In this document: positions 15,689 through 22,458 of the stretch, in pieces
How positions within the stretch are numbered: position 1 is the stretch's first letter
Layout: each line of letters opens with the position of its first letter
Assembly (NCBI GenBank): GCA_964443005.1
Contig: CAYUBI010000014.1
Location: 1-30,225 of the forward strand
DNA from: CAYUBI01 sp964443005
Lineage (GTDB): Bacteria > Margulisbacteria > Riflemargulisbacteria > GWF2-35-9 > CAYUBI01
Reading direction: 5' to 3'
Length of the DNA stretch: 30,225 nt
Notes under the pieces: generated by a model
What the model was told of the DNA's origin: nothing
Databases searched by the model: none
Seen by the model: only the letters and a program-made list of their open reading frames with translations
Position numbers and translations under genes: made by a program

Positions 15689-17788
15689 TTATAAGGTTAA
15701 CAACAACTCTTGATATTTGGCTACAGGCCAAAAATCATCAGCGACGACTCTTTCTGCAGCATCAACAATAGCTCGAACAGCAGCTAAGCTGTCAACACCC
15801 ACAGATCCATAAGCATGTGCACGCTTAAGCAAATCTGCTGTATTGCTACATGTTGCTAAGGCTTTTTCTAGGCTCTCAATTGCATTTTGCAAATCTTCAT
15901 ATAAACCATTTAGCATTTTCAGTTGTTTTTGAATCCCAGGAGTTGTTACGCCTGCCTGACTTGATAATGACGCTGCACTCGCTACGACTTCAATATTGTT
16001 AAGAATAGCAGGCAAATATAAGGTTGTAGCCATATCAATAGCTAATTTCAATTCAATATCTTTAACAACTGTATATTCATGAAGATGAATTTCATACTTG
16101 GAATGAAGTTCTTTTTCAGTAAAAATGCCATACTTTTTAAACAAATCAGCAGTTTTCTTTTCCATTAAGTCTTCTAGTGCTGCAGGCGTGTTGCGACGAT
16201 TACGCAGGCCACGTTTTTTTGCTTCAGAATGCCATTCTTCAGTGTAATTGTCGCCTTCAAAACGAACTGCTTTCGTATCTTTGAAAACATCTTTAAGAAT
16301 TAAAATTGCGTTCTTTTTTGCATCACCAGATTTTTTAGATAGCTTGTCATATAACACATCATAGCCATACGCCATAAGCGCATTAATAACAGTTGCAGGA
16401 TAACCTACATTTGCAGAAGATCCAACTGCACGAAATTCAAATTTGTTTCCAGTAAAGGCTATTGGCGAAGTTCGATTGCGATCTGAATAATCTTTTGCAA
16501 CTTTGGGCAAATTACGAACTCCCAAGGTGATATGATCCAGTTTTTTGGCATCCAAGGTTCCCACACCTTCTATTTCATCAAGAATATCAGACAAATACTG
16601 GCCTAAATACACAGACATAATTGCAGGAGGAGCTTCATTTGCACCTAATCTGTGATCATTACCTGCATCAGCAACTGAAGTACGAATTAAATGTCCAAAT
16701 TCCTTTACTCCAATGAGTAAGGCACCTACAGTTAATAGAAACGTAACATTTTTTAGCGGTGACTTGGACGGTTCTAAATAGTTTTCGCCAGTATTATCGC
16801 CTACTGACCAATTAAGGTGTTTGCCAGATCCATTAACGCCTGCAAATGGTTTTTCATGAACAACAGCAACAAGCCCATGTTGCGCAGCTACATGATGCAT
16901 TAGATTCATTAACAGTAAATTATGATCTGTGACTAAATTCATTTCTTCATACAAGGGTGCTATTTCGAATTGATTGGGTGCTACTTCATTATGCCGTGTT
17001 TTCGCTGGAATGCCATGACGATACATTTCCATATCAAAATCTTCCATAAAACTAATGACTTCGTCTTTGATTGCTCCAAAATAATGATCTTCTAATTGTT
17101 GTCCTTTAGCAGGTGCTGCACCAAATAACGTTCGATTAGTTACCAATAAATCAGGTCGTGTATTGCACAAGTCAGGATTTAAAAGAAAATATTCTTGCTC
17201 TGGGCCGCCATAAACAATAATCCGACGTGCACGACGATTTCCCAACAATTTTTGAATGCGCATTGCAGCAGTTTGTAATGCATTAATGGATCGCAACAAG
17301 GGTGTTTTCTTGTCCAGTATTTCGCCAGTCCATGATAAGAAAACTGAAGGAATGACGAGTGTTTTTGTTTTTCCAGATTCCATTAAAAAAGCAGGTGAGG
17401 TTGGATCCCATGCTGTATAGCCACGCGCTTCAAATGTTGCACGAATGCCTCCAGACGGAAAAGACGATGCATCAGGTTCAGACTGAATTAGCTGTTCTGC
17501 AGAAAAACGTTCAATTAATTCGCCAGCTCCGTTGTAATTCAGAAACGTATCATGCTTTTCTGCAGTATTTCCTCTGAGAGGCTGAAACCAATGAGTAAAA
17601 TGAGTTGCTCCATTTTCAAGAGCCCATTCTTTCATAGCATGCGCAACATCAGCTGCGATTTCTTTTTCTAAAGATGCTCCATTTTCAATAGAATCAATTA
17701 ATTTTTCATACGTATCCTTGTTTAATTTTTCAACCATGACTTTTTTATTGAAGGTCAATTCACCAAAAATATCAAGTGCACTTGTCAT
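15689..17788 (-). CDS. glnN: Glutamine synthetase type III
   Basis: This enzyme makes glutamine from glutamate, ammonia and ATP in the cytosol. The 699-residue length and the motifs are those of GSIII rather than GSI (about 450 residues). They include the N-terminal THWFQPLRG block, GPEQEYFLL for substrate and metal, NQFEIAP, NGSGKHLNWS for nucleotide binding, and the family signature NRTSPIAFTGNKFEFR followed by AVGSSA. I chose ATG 17788 because AAGGAG lies 8 bases ahead; a GTG three codons earlier overlaps that ribosome site. A good promoter with palindromes lies upstream, and a winged-helix regulator gene is next to it on the same strand, so local nitrogen control by that regulator is plausible. 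A large hairpin follows the stop codon. Confidence 0.98.
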   Translation of the reverse strand: MTSALDIFGELTFNKKVMVEKLNKDTYEKLIDSIENGASLEKEIAADVAHAMKEWALENGATHFTHWFQPLRGNTAEKHDTFLNYNGAGELIERFSAEQLIQSEPDASSFPSGGIRATFEARGYTAWDPTSPAFLMESGKTKTLVIPSVFLSWTGEILDKKTPLLRSINALQTAAMRIQKLLGNRRARRIIVYGGPEQEYFLLNPDLCNTRPDLLVTNRTLFGAAPAKGQQLEDHYFGAIKDEVISFMEDFDMEMYRHGIPAKTRHNEVAPNQFEIAPLYEEMNLVTDHNLLLMNLMHHVAAQHGLVAVVHEKPFAGVNGSGKHLNWSVGDNTGENYLEPSKSPLKNVTFLLTVGALLIGVKEFGHLIRTSVADAGNDHRLGANEAPPAIMSVYLGQYLSDILDEIEGVGTLDAKKLDHITLGVRNLPKVAKDYSDRNRTSPIAFTGNKFEFRAVGSSANVGYPATVINALMAYGYDVLYDKLSKKSGDAKKNAILILKDVFKDTKAVRFEGDNYTEEWHSEAKKRGLRNRRNTPAALEDLMEKKTADLFKKYGIFTEKELHSKYEIHLHEYTVVKDIELKLAIDMATTLYLPAILNNIEVVASAASLSSQAGVTTPGIQKQLKMLNGLYEDLQNAIESLEKALATCSNTADLLKRAHAYGSVGVDSLAAVRAIVDAAERVVADDFWPVAKYQELLLTL

Positions 17789-17828
17789 AAAAATCACTCC
17801 TTAATATATAATTAAAAATCACGAATTT

Positions 17829-17857
17829 ATATTACTCATCTGGAAACGGTTTGTCAA
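17829..17857 (-). promoter_or_regulatory. Sigma-70-type promoter of glnN
   Basis: On the minus strand TTGACA (17852-17857) is followed by a 17-base spacer and TAATAT (17829-17834). The -35 is perfect and the -10 is close to consensus. It lies 41 bp ahead of the glnN ATG, inside the gap after the regulator gene, so glnN can be transcribed on its own. Confidence 0.75.
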
Positions 17858-17892
17858 TGAAATATTTCAATAAATGCAATAAGATGATGCAT
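17858..17892. promoter_or_regulatory. Palindromes upstream of the glnN -35 (candidate operator)
   Basis: TGAAATATTTCA (17858-17869) is a perfect 12-bp palindrome touching the -35 element. A second inverted repeat, ATGCA-N9-TGCAT, covers 17874-17892. Further upstream, TTCA-N6-TGAA occurs again in the T-rich stretch. The adjacent winged-helix protein is the obvious candidate to bind here; this is inferred from position only. Confidence 0.4.
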
Positions 17893-17957
17893 TTTTGCTG
17901 TTCAATTTTTCAATTTTGTGAAATTTAAAACAAAAAGAATCAAAATTTGCACAAAAA

Positions 17958-18494
17958 CTAAGCAATAATTACTTTTTTATGTGTATTTAGTTCTGGAGGA
18001 ACTTGATCATACGTAGCAAAATAATGGTAACGAATTTTCCGTCCAAAAAGATCTTCAATTGCATGAATATAATTGTCGACTAAATCAGCAGCCATTGTGC
18101 CAACAATCACAACTTCAATTTCTGCAGATAAGCTTTTGGGGTTTTCTGCAGTTTTGCCAATTGCCCATACAGCACTAATCAGTTCTGATTTCGTTAAAAT
18201 TCGAAAATATTCCTTTAGAGAAGATCCCAGCTTAAGTACTACATTTTTTAAATCATTAAAATATCCCAATTCAGTATTTACATAGTAATTAATCACACCT
18301 TTTTCCGGAACTTTAGTAATGAGTTCCATATCCAACAGTTTTTTTAATTCTCGTTGAATTGCTGACAAGGGTTCATCAACAAGACGACTGAGTTCACGTA
18401 CGTGAAATTTCTTGTTTTTATTTAACAAAAAAAGCTTGAGCAGCTTACGTTTTGTTTTTGATTGAATAATGAGACACAAAGCATCCTTAACCAT
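17958..18494 (-). CDS. Winged-helix transcriptional regulator with C-terminal nucleotidyltransferase-like domain
   Basis: The protein has 178 residues. Residues about 10-70 form an ArsR-like winged helix: the KRKLLKLFLLNK helix, the recognition region VRELSRLVDEPLSAIQREL, and a wing with VINYYVN. Residues about 95-175 (ISAVWAIGK, AEIEVVIVG, then DNYIHAIEDLFGRKIRY) resemble the degenerate nucleotidyltransferase-like domain attached to small wHTH proteins in many uncultured bacteria and archaea. I see no classic GS-x10-DxD catalytic motif. The start at ATG 18494 lacks a clear ribosome site. It precedes glnN in the same direction with 169 bp between them that hold the glnN promoter and palindromes. 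A role in controlling glnN or itself is inferred. Confidence 0.75.
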   Translation of the reverse strand: MVKDALCLIIQSKTKRKLLKLFLLNKNKKFHVRELSRLVDEPLSAIQRELKKLLDMELITKVPEKGVINYYVNTELGYFNDLKNVVLKLGSSLKEYFRILTKSELISAVWAIGKTAENPKSLSAEIEVVIVGTMAADLVDNYIHAIEDLFGRKIRYHYFATYDQVPPELNTHKKVIIA

Positions 18495-18709
18495 ACGGGA
18501 ATCTTAGACTACGTTTAGGTTTCGCGTCAACAAAAATATCACTTTAACACGTACTTATGTTTAAGAATGAAAAAAATGGGCAAAAGTTAATTGTCAACAT
18601 AAATTGCTCGTTGTGAGCAGGTTTAATAAATATACCAATAAGTTCTGATGTTTAAGAAGTTTGCAGAATGGGCATTACTTAAGTATCAAAGCTGAAAGAG
18701 GGGGCCATC

Positions 18710-18850
18710 ATGACAGAGAACGAATTAAAAACATTGATTGAAAAAGCCGGCAGAGAGGCCTCAGCCAGCAAAGAAACCCATATTAAGAAGCTAGAATATA
18801 TGATGGATTTTGGCAATGTTGCAGTTATGGTCAATGTTAGTTTGAATTAA
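18710..18850 (+). CDS. Small 46-residue protein of unknown function
   Basis: The product is highly charged and helical in its first half (MTENELKTLIEKAGREAS), then carries HIKKLEYMMDFGNVAVMVNVSLN. It has no membrane segment or Cys pair. The case for a real gene is the strong GAGGGGG ribosome site 6 bases before the ATG, the good length of the frame for such AT-rich DNA, and the lack of any other gene in this 600-bp gap. A weak promoter-like TTGCTC-N17-TAAATA lies at 18604-18632. A segment that can fold into stems starts 6 bp after the stop. I do not recognise the protein. Confidence 0.6.
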   Translation: MTENELKTLIEKAGREASASKETHIKKLEYMMDFGNVAVMVNVSLN

Positions 18851-18855
18851 AACAA

Positions 18856-18904
18856 AGGAGCACCTTTCTTCAGGTTAGGTGCTAATGGCTGTGTCGTGGC
18901 TCCT
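18856..18904 (+). other. Foldable segment after the 46-residue gene (RNA element candidate)
   Basis: AGGAG (18856-18860) pairs with CTCCT (18900-18904). Nested inside, CACCT (18861-18865) pairs with AGGTG (18877-18881). The inner stem could instead be extended at its base as AGCACCT/AGGTGCT, which competes with the outer stem. No U-run follows, so it is not a standard terminator. It lies about 200 bp upstream of fliL; I could not match it to a known riboswitch. The rest of the gap to fliL holds no other gene I can support. Confidence 0.4.
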
Positions 18905-19102
18905 ATTATCTACGCCAGCATTAACCCAAAACGCTTTTTTTAAATTAAAGCTTAACAATATTCACCCATGAAATGAGTGCTTCGAAATTATTTTCTGATA
19001 ACTTTTTTGCCAATAACTCATCTGTTATTAAATATTACTTGTATTTCTTCTCTTTTTGAACTAAATTTTAGATATAGACATTTTTTGTTGTGAAAGGATT
19101 AC

Positions 19103-19552
19103 GTGATTTTTGTGAAGAAACATTTAGTGTTATATATTATTTTAGGCGTCATTTTACTTCTAACTATTATGATTACTGTTGGTGTTGGTGTTTATATTAC
19201 ACACAAACCCATGCCAAAACTTCCTAAACAAGAAGAAAAAAAAACTGAGGTTGGCCCCTTACTTAAATTGGATGATTTTTTAGTGAACTTAATTGATTAT
19301 GGCGGACGACGTTACTTGAAAATATCCATGGAACTAGAATTGAATGGGCCAAAAACGTTGGAAGAAGCGGAAAAAAAGAAAGCAATTATTCGTAATTATA
19401 TTATTAATATTTTGTCGAGCCAAACCTTTGATGATATCAAAAACGAAGAAGGCAAAAACAATTTACGCAAGAGATTGCTATTAAAAATTAATTTCATTTT
19501 AAAAGAAGGTCACGCTACTAACGTATATTTTAGTAATTTTATTATTCAATAG
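19103..19552 (+). CDS. fliL: Flagellar basal body-associated protein FliL
   Basis: FliL sits in the inner membrane beside the flagellar stator and supports motor torque. The 149 residues have the family's layout: a short cytoplasmic start, one membrane helix (about residues 8-32), a Pro/Lys linker, then the periplasmic domain with LDDFLVNLIDYGGRRYLKIS, a helix containing KKAIIRNYIINILSSQTFDDI, and a C-terminal VYFSNFIIQ that is typical of FliL. GTG 19103 is taken as the start, with AAAGGA four bases ahead; a GTG three codons later is possible. It heads the flagellar run fliL-fliN-fliO-fliP on the plus strand, 69 bp before fliN. Confidence 0.93.
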   Translation: MIFVKKHLVLYIILGVILLLTIMITVGVGVYITHKPMPKLPKQEEKKTEVGPLLKLDDFLVNLIDYGGRRYLKISMELELNGPKTLEEAEKKKAIIRNYIINILSSQTFDDIKNEEGKNNLRKRLLLKINFILKEGHATNVYFSNFIIQ

Positions 19553-19583
19553 CATTTGATTGGTACTCAGTTTTGAATGAGTT

Positions 19584-19592
19584 TGTTATAAT
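19584..19592 (+). promoter_or_regulatory. Extended -10 promoter ahead of fliN
   Basis: TGT followed by a perfect TATAAT (19587-19592) makes an extended -10 element 29 bp before the fliN ATG. The -35 region is poor, as extended -10 promoters allow. ACTCA/TGAGT inverted arms lie just upstream. It could let fliN-fliO-fliP be transcribed apart from fliL. Confidence 0.45.
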
Positions 19593-19621
19593 TGAAACAA
19601 GTTTAAAGATAAGGGTGGGTT

Positions 19622-20092
19622 ATGTCTGACGAATTTACAATTAATCAAGATGAACTTGACAATTTATTTGGTGCTGCTGCTGCAGCTCCAAAATCAACTG
19701 TGGATCCATTTTTGCAAATGGAAACAGCAACAATGGCAGCACCGCCGCCACCACCACCTCCTCCACCCCCGCCAAAACCCCAGGTCAATGCTAATGCTGC
19801 ATCCTTTAATATTCTTAGTAATACCATTAACAACAAAGATGTTTCGGATATTTCATTAATCAAAGATATTCCATTAGAATTAACTGTAGAGTTAGGGCGA
19901 ACACGTCGACATGTTAAAGATGTGCTTGATTTGGGCCCTGGATCTGTAGTTGAACTAGATCGATTAGTTGGCGAACCCGTTGATTTGTTAGCTAATGGAA
20001 AAATGATTGCACGTGGAGAAGTTGTGGTTGTTGATGAAAATTTTGGAATTCGCATTACACAAATTACTGGCAAAACAGAAGAACGAAAATAA
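19622..20092 (+). CDS. fliN: Flagellar motor switch protein FliN
   Basis: FliN is the lower C-ring protein that works with FliM and FliG in rotation switching. The conserved C-terminal SpoA-type domain spans about residues 80-155 (IPLELTVELGRTRRHVKDVL, GPGSVVELDRLVGEPVDLL, NGKMIARGEVVVVDENFGIR). The N-terminus has QDELDNLF, which resembles the CheY-P-binding motif at the start of FliM and FliY. A linker of Ala/Thr and an 11-residue proline run joins the two. At 156 residues it is longer than minimal FliN because of this leader. ATG 19622 follows AAGGGTGG. Its TAA overlaps the fliO ATG (TAATG), so translation is probably coupled. Confidence 0.95.
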   Translation: MSDEFTINQDELDNLFGAAAAAPKSTVDPFLQMETATMAAPPPPPPPPPPPKPQVNANAASFNILSNTINNKDVSDISLIKDIPLELTVELGRTRRHVKDVLDLGPGSVVELDRLVGEPVDLLANGKMIARGEVVVVDENFGIRITQITGKTEERK

Positions 20093-20595
20093 TGGTTACA
20101 GGTGATGTTGTTTCAGATACAGTAACCTCTGATTTTCTTTCGGAGTATGTTGCGCCAAGTATAAATACCTTTTCAACTGGAACGCATGTCTCATGGCTGG
20201 GTTTTTTATTTGATATGATTGTAGTCTTAGTATTGTTATATGGTTTTATTTTACTCTTACGATTTTTGTGGAAGCAAAAGCCCAATGATCGTAGCGGTCA
20301 AAATATTCTAAAAACAATTCCGTTGCGCCCAAATGTTTCAGTAGTATATTTAGAAGCTGGGAAACAAATGCTAATTTTAGGCGTTACTACCAGCTCTGTA
20401 AATGTATTGGCAACTTTAACAGACCCTAACGAAATTGATGATCTAAAACAAGCTCAAGCTGCAACATTTCCTCCTATTGGCGGGTTTTTTGCATGGATCA
20501 AGCATTTTCGAAAACCAAAATCTCAATTTGAACCCTTAATTAATCGCTCCATTCGCTCTATTTTGCGAGATGCTGAAAGCCTTGAAAAATTATGA
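20092..20595 (+). CDS. fliO: Flagellar biosynthesis protein FliO
   Basis: FliO is an inner-membrane assembly factor for the FliP ring of the flagellar export gate. The 167 residues show a short outside segment, one membrane helix at about 35-60 (GFLFDMIVVLVLLYGFILLL), then a small cytoplasmic domain with IPLRPNVSVVYLEAGKQMLI and LGVTTSSVNVL, the FliO core. The C-terminal 60 residues are basic and variable. It overlaps fliN by one base and fliP by four (ATGA), which is the usual fliN-fliO-fliP arrangement. There is no separate ribosome site in view. Confidence 0.93.
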   Translation: MVTGDVVSDTVTSDFLSEYVAPSINTFSTGTHVSWLGFLFDMIVVLVLLYGFILLLRFLWKQKPNDRSGQNILKTIPLRPNVSVVYLEAGKQMLILGVTTSSVNVLATLTDPNEIDDLKQAQAATFPPIGGFFAWIKHFRKPKSQFEPLINRSIRSILRDAESLEKL

Positions 20596-21365
20596 GTAAG
20601 GGCAGGCAAGTTATTCAAGCTGTCGCACGTATCTTTTTTGTTGCTTTATTGCTAGTAACTGTTTCAAATATAGCTTTAGCAGCTCCTATTGCTATACCTA
20701 AAATTTCAATTGGACTCGAGCCCTCAACTAGTCCTCAATCACTTAATACTGCTTTGCAGATTTTAATTGTTTTAACAGTTTTATCTTTGGCGCCGTCTAT
20801 TGTTATTATGGTAACCTCTTTTGCACGCATTATTATTGTCTTGTCTTTTTTACGAAGTGCCATTGGCCTACAACAATCGCCGCCAACTCAGATACTTGTT
20901 GGCTTAGCGCTTTTTCTTACATTTTTTGTGATGTCCCCTGTTTTTAACCAAATGAATCAGGATGCAATCCAGCCTTATATTTCAGGGCAAATGGCTCAAG
21001 AGCAAGCTATTTCAAAAGGAATTTTTCCTTTGCGCGAATTCATGTTTAAGCAAACTCGAAAAAAAGACTTAGCGTTGTTTGTATCCTTGTCAAAAATGAA
21101 ACGCCCACATACCAAAAATGACATACCAACGCATGTGTTAATCCCTTCATTTATTATTTCGGAATTAAAAACTGCCTTTCAAATGGGGTTTGCTTTATTT
21201 ATTCCCTTTTTAATTGTTGATGTTGTTGTTGCATCGTTATTAATGTCTATGGGCATGATGATGTTGCCTCCAGTCATGATTTCATTACCGTTTAAAATTT
21301 TATTATTTGTTATGGTAGATGGCTGGAACCTGATTTGCAGGTCCTTAGTGCTTAGTTTTAGCTAA
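20592..21365 (+). CDS. fliP: Flagellar biosynthetic protein FliP
   Basis: FliP forms the core of the flagellar type III export gate with FliQ and FliR. Residues 1-31 are a cleavable-type signal sequence ending near ALAAP. The family blocks follow: FARIIIVLSFLRSAIGLQQS with PPTQILVGLALFLTFFVMSP, the IFPLREFMFKQTRKKDLALF loop, LIPSFIISELKTAFQMGF, and the last helices around LLMSMGMMMLPPVMISLPFK and VDGWNLI. The length of 257 residues is normal and there is no break. fliQ, fliR, flhB and flhA do not follow; instead the cluster stops 17 bp before the convergent yraN. The rest of the gate genes must lie elsewhere. Confidence 0.97.
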   Translation: MSKGRQVIQAVARIFFVALLLVTVSNIALAAPIAIPKISIGLEPSTSPQSLNTALQILIVLTVLSLAPSIVIMVTSFARIIIVLSFLRSAIGLQQSPPTQILVGLALFLTFFVMSPVFNQMNQDAIQPYISGQMAQEQAISKGIFPLREFMFKQTRKKDLALFVSLSKMKRPHTKNDIPTHVLIPSFIISELKTAFQMGFALFIPFLIVDVVVASLLMSMGMMMLPPVMISLPFKILLFVMVDGWNLICRSLVLSFS

Positions 21366-21382
21366 TAGCCCTTCCTGTTTTC

Positions 21383-21730
21383 TTAAAAGAAAATTCCTTG
21401 AAAATGTTCAATATTTTGTGATGCAGGCGTCCGGTGAATTGCCACCATATCAAAACGAGCAGAAACTTCTTTATTTATTTTTGCAAAATAAGCTTGCGCT
21501 GCTAATAATAACTTTCGTTTTTTGCTAACAGTAATGCTCCGATGAATATCTGCAAAATTATCTGGATGATAGGTTTTCACTTCAACAAAAACCAAGGTTG
21601 TGCCATCCATCATAATAATATCAATTTCACCTTGTTTGCACGTAAAATTTTTTTCAACAAGCGTATATCCTTTGTTAGATAAATGTAAAATCGCAATTTC
21701 CTCGCCTTGCGTGCCTGCTTCTCGGCTCAT
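21383..21730 (-). CDS. yraN: YraN family (UPF0102) nuclease-like protein
   Basis: This 115-residue protein has the UPF0102 layout of a small PD-(D/E)XK fold: G-x-x-GE at the start, GYTLVEKNFTCKQGEIDIIM with Asp37, then LVFVEVK with Glu50 and Lys52. The C-terminal part (KKRKLLLAAQAYFA, then ARFDMVAI) is also conserved. Its cellular role is not settled; the fold suggests DNA cleavage or Holliday-junction-type work. It overlaps rnhB by four bases, a pairing seen in many bacteria. Its stop falls inside an AT-rich palindrome (TTTTCTTAAAAGAAAA, 21378-21393) shared with the end of the flagellar run. Confidence 0.95.
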   Translation of the reverse strand: MSREAGTQGEEIAILHLSNKGYTLVEKNFTCKQGEIDIIMMDGTTLVFVEVKTYHPDNFADIHRSITVSKKRKLLLAAQAYFAKINKEVSARFDMVAIHRTPASQNIEHFQGIFF

Positions 21731-22353
21731 ATTGATGCTCCTTTTTTTTGTTTGGACAACCTAAAACTTAGCCGATGAATGGGTGAGGGGCCATAAGCTT
21801 CTAGTGCCAGATAATGCCGAACTGTAGCATATCCTTTATGCTGACAAAGTGAATATTCAGGATAATGCGCATGATAAGCTACCATGAGCCTGTCGCGCGT
21901 CACTTTAGCAACAATGGATGCTGCTGCAATACATAAAACACACCCATCACCTTTGACAATTGCCTGTTGTGGAATCGTCACGTGTGGAATCGTTCGATTG
22001 CCATCAACCATTACAAAATTGGGTATCACTGCTAGCTGACTAACAGCTACGGCCATTGCTTGATAAGATGCATGAAAAATATTGACCTTGTCAATAACCT
22101 CAGGTTCAATAATACCAATGCCAATAGCTACAGCTGTTTCCATAATATAGGGATAAACGGCTTCTCTGCGTACTGCTGTTAACCGTTTAGAATCATCAAT
22201 TCCCTTTGGAATATTATGAACATTTAAAATAACTGCTGCTGCAACTACAGGCCCACACAATGCACCTCTGCCAACCTCATCTACGCCAGCGATTAAGGTA
22301 TAAGCAGCATATTCTTGGCTAAAATCTAAACTAGTTTCTGGAAGTAACATCAT
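21727..22353 (-). CDS. rnhB: Ribonuclease HII
   Basis: RNase HII removes single ribonucleotides from DNA and cuts the RNA strand of RNA-DNA hybrids. The 208 residues contain GVDEVGRGALCGPVV (Asp25, Glu26), DDSKRL, VMVDGN (Asp117) and KGDGCVLCIAAASIVAKVTR (Asp136), covering the expected acidic active site, plus the C-terminal KGYATVRHYLALEAYGPSPI and HRLSF block. Two ATG codons stand side by side at the start; neither has a clear ribosome site. It is the first gene of the rnhB-yraN pair and is divergent from the coiled-coil gene. Confidence 0.97.
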   Translation of the reverse strand: MMLLPETSLDFSQEYAAYTLIAGVDEVGRGALCGPVVAAAVILNVHNIPKGIDDSKRLTAVRREAVYPYIMETAVAIGIGIIEPEVIDKVNIFHASYQAMAVAVSQLAVIPNFVMVDGNRTIPHVTIPQQAIVKGDGCVLCIAAASIVAKVTRDRLMVAYHAHYPEYSLCQHKGYATVRHYLALEAYGPSPIHRLSFRLSKQKKGASI

Positions 22354-22458
22354 GCTTTAAAAGCATAAAGGAATTCCTCAACCTTGTCAATTTTTAGTCT
22401 GGAAAAAAAAGTATATTCAAGCTATAGTATAACCCATTCTAAATCATGGGTGGATGAT

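Noticed and set aside
17789..17797. GTG start of glnN three codons upstream
   Set aside because: It overlaps the AAGGAG site that serves ATG 17788.
19645..20073. 142-codon minus-strand frame with a poly-Gly run
   Set aside because: It is antisense to fliN; the glycines mirror the FliN prolines.
19103..21365. Injectisome type III secretion genes
   Set aside because: FliL, FliO and a FliN with a CheY-binding-like motif point to a flagellum; no injectisome-specific gene is present.
22384..22458. TTG start of the coiled-coil gene 25 codons upstream
   Set aside because: ATG 22459 has a ribosome-site-like GGGTGG and the upstream segment is unlike the rest of the protein.
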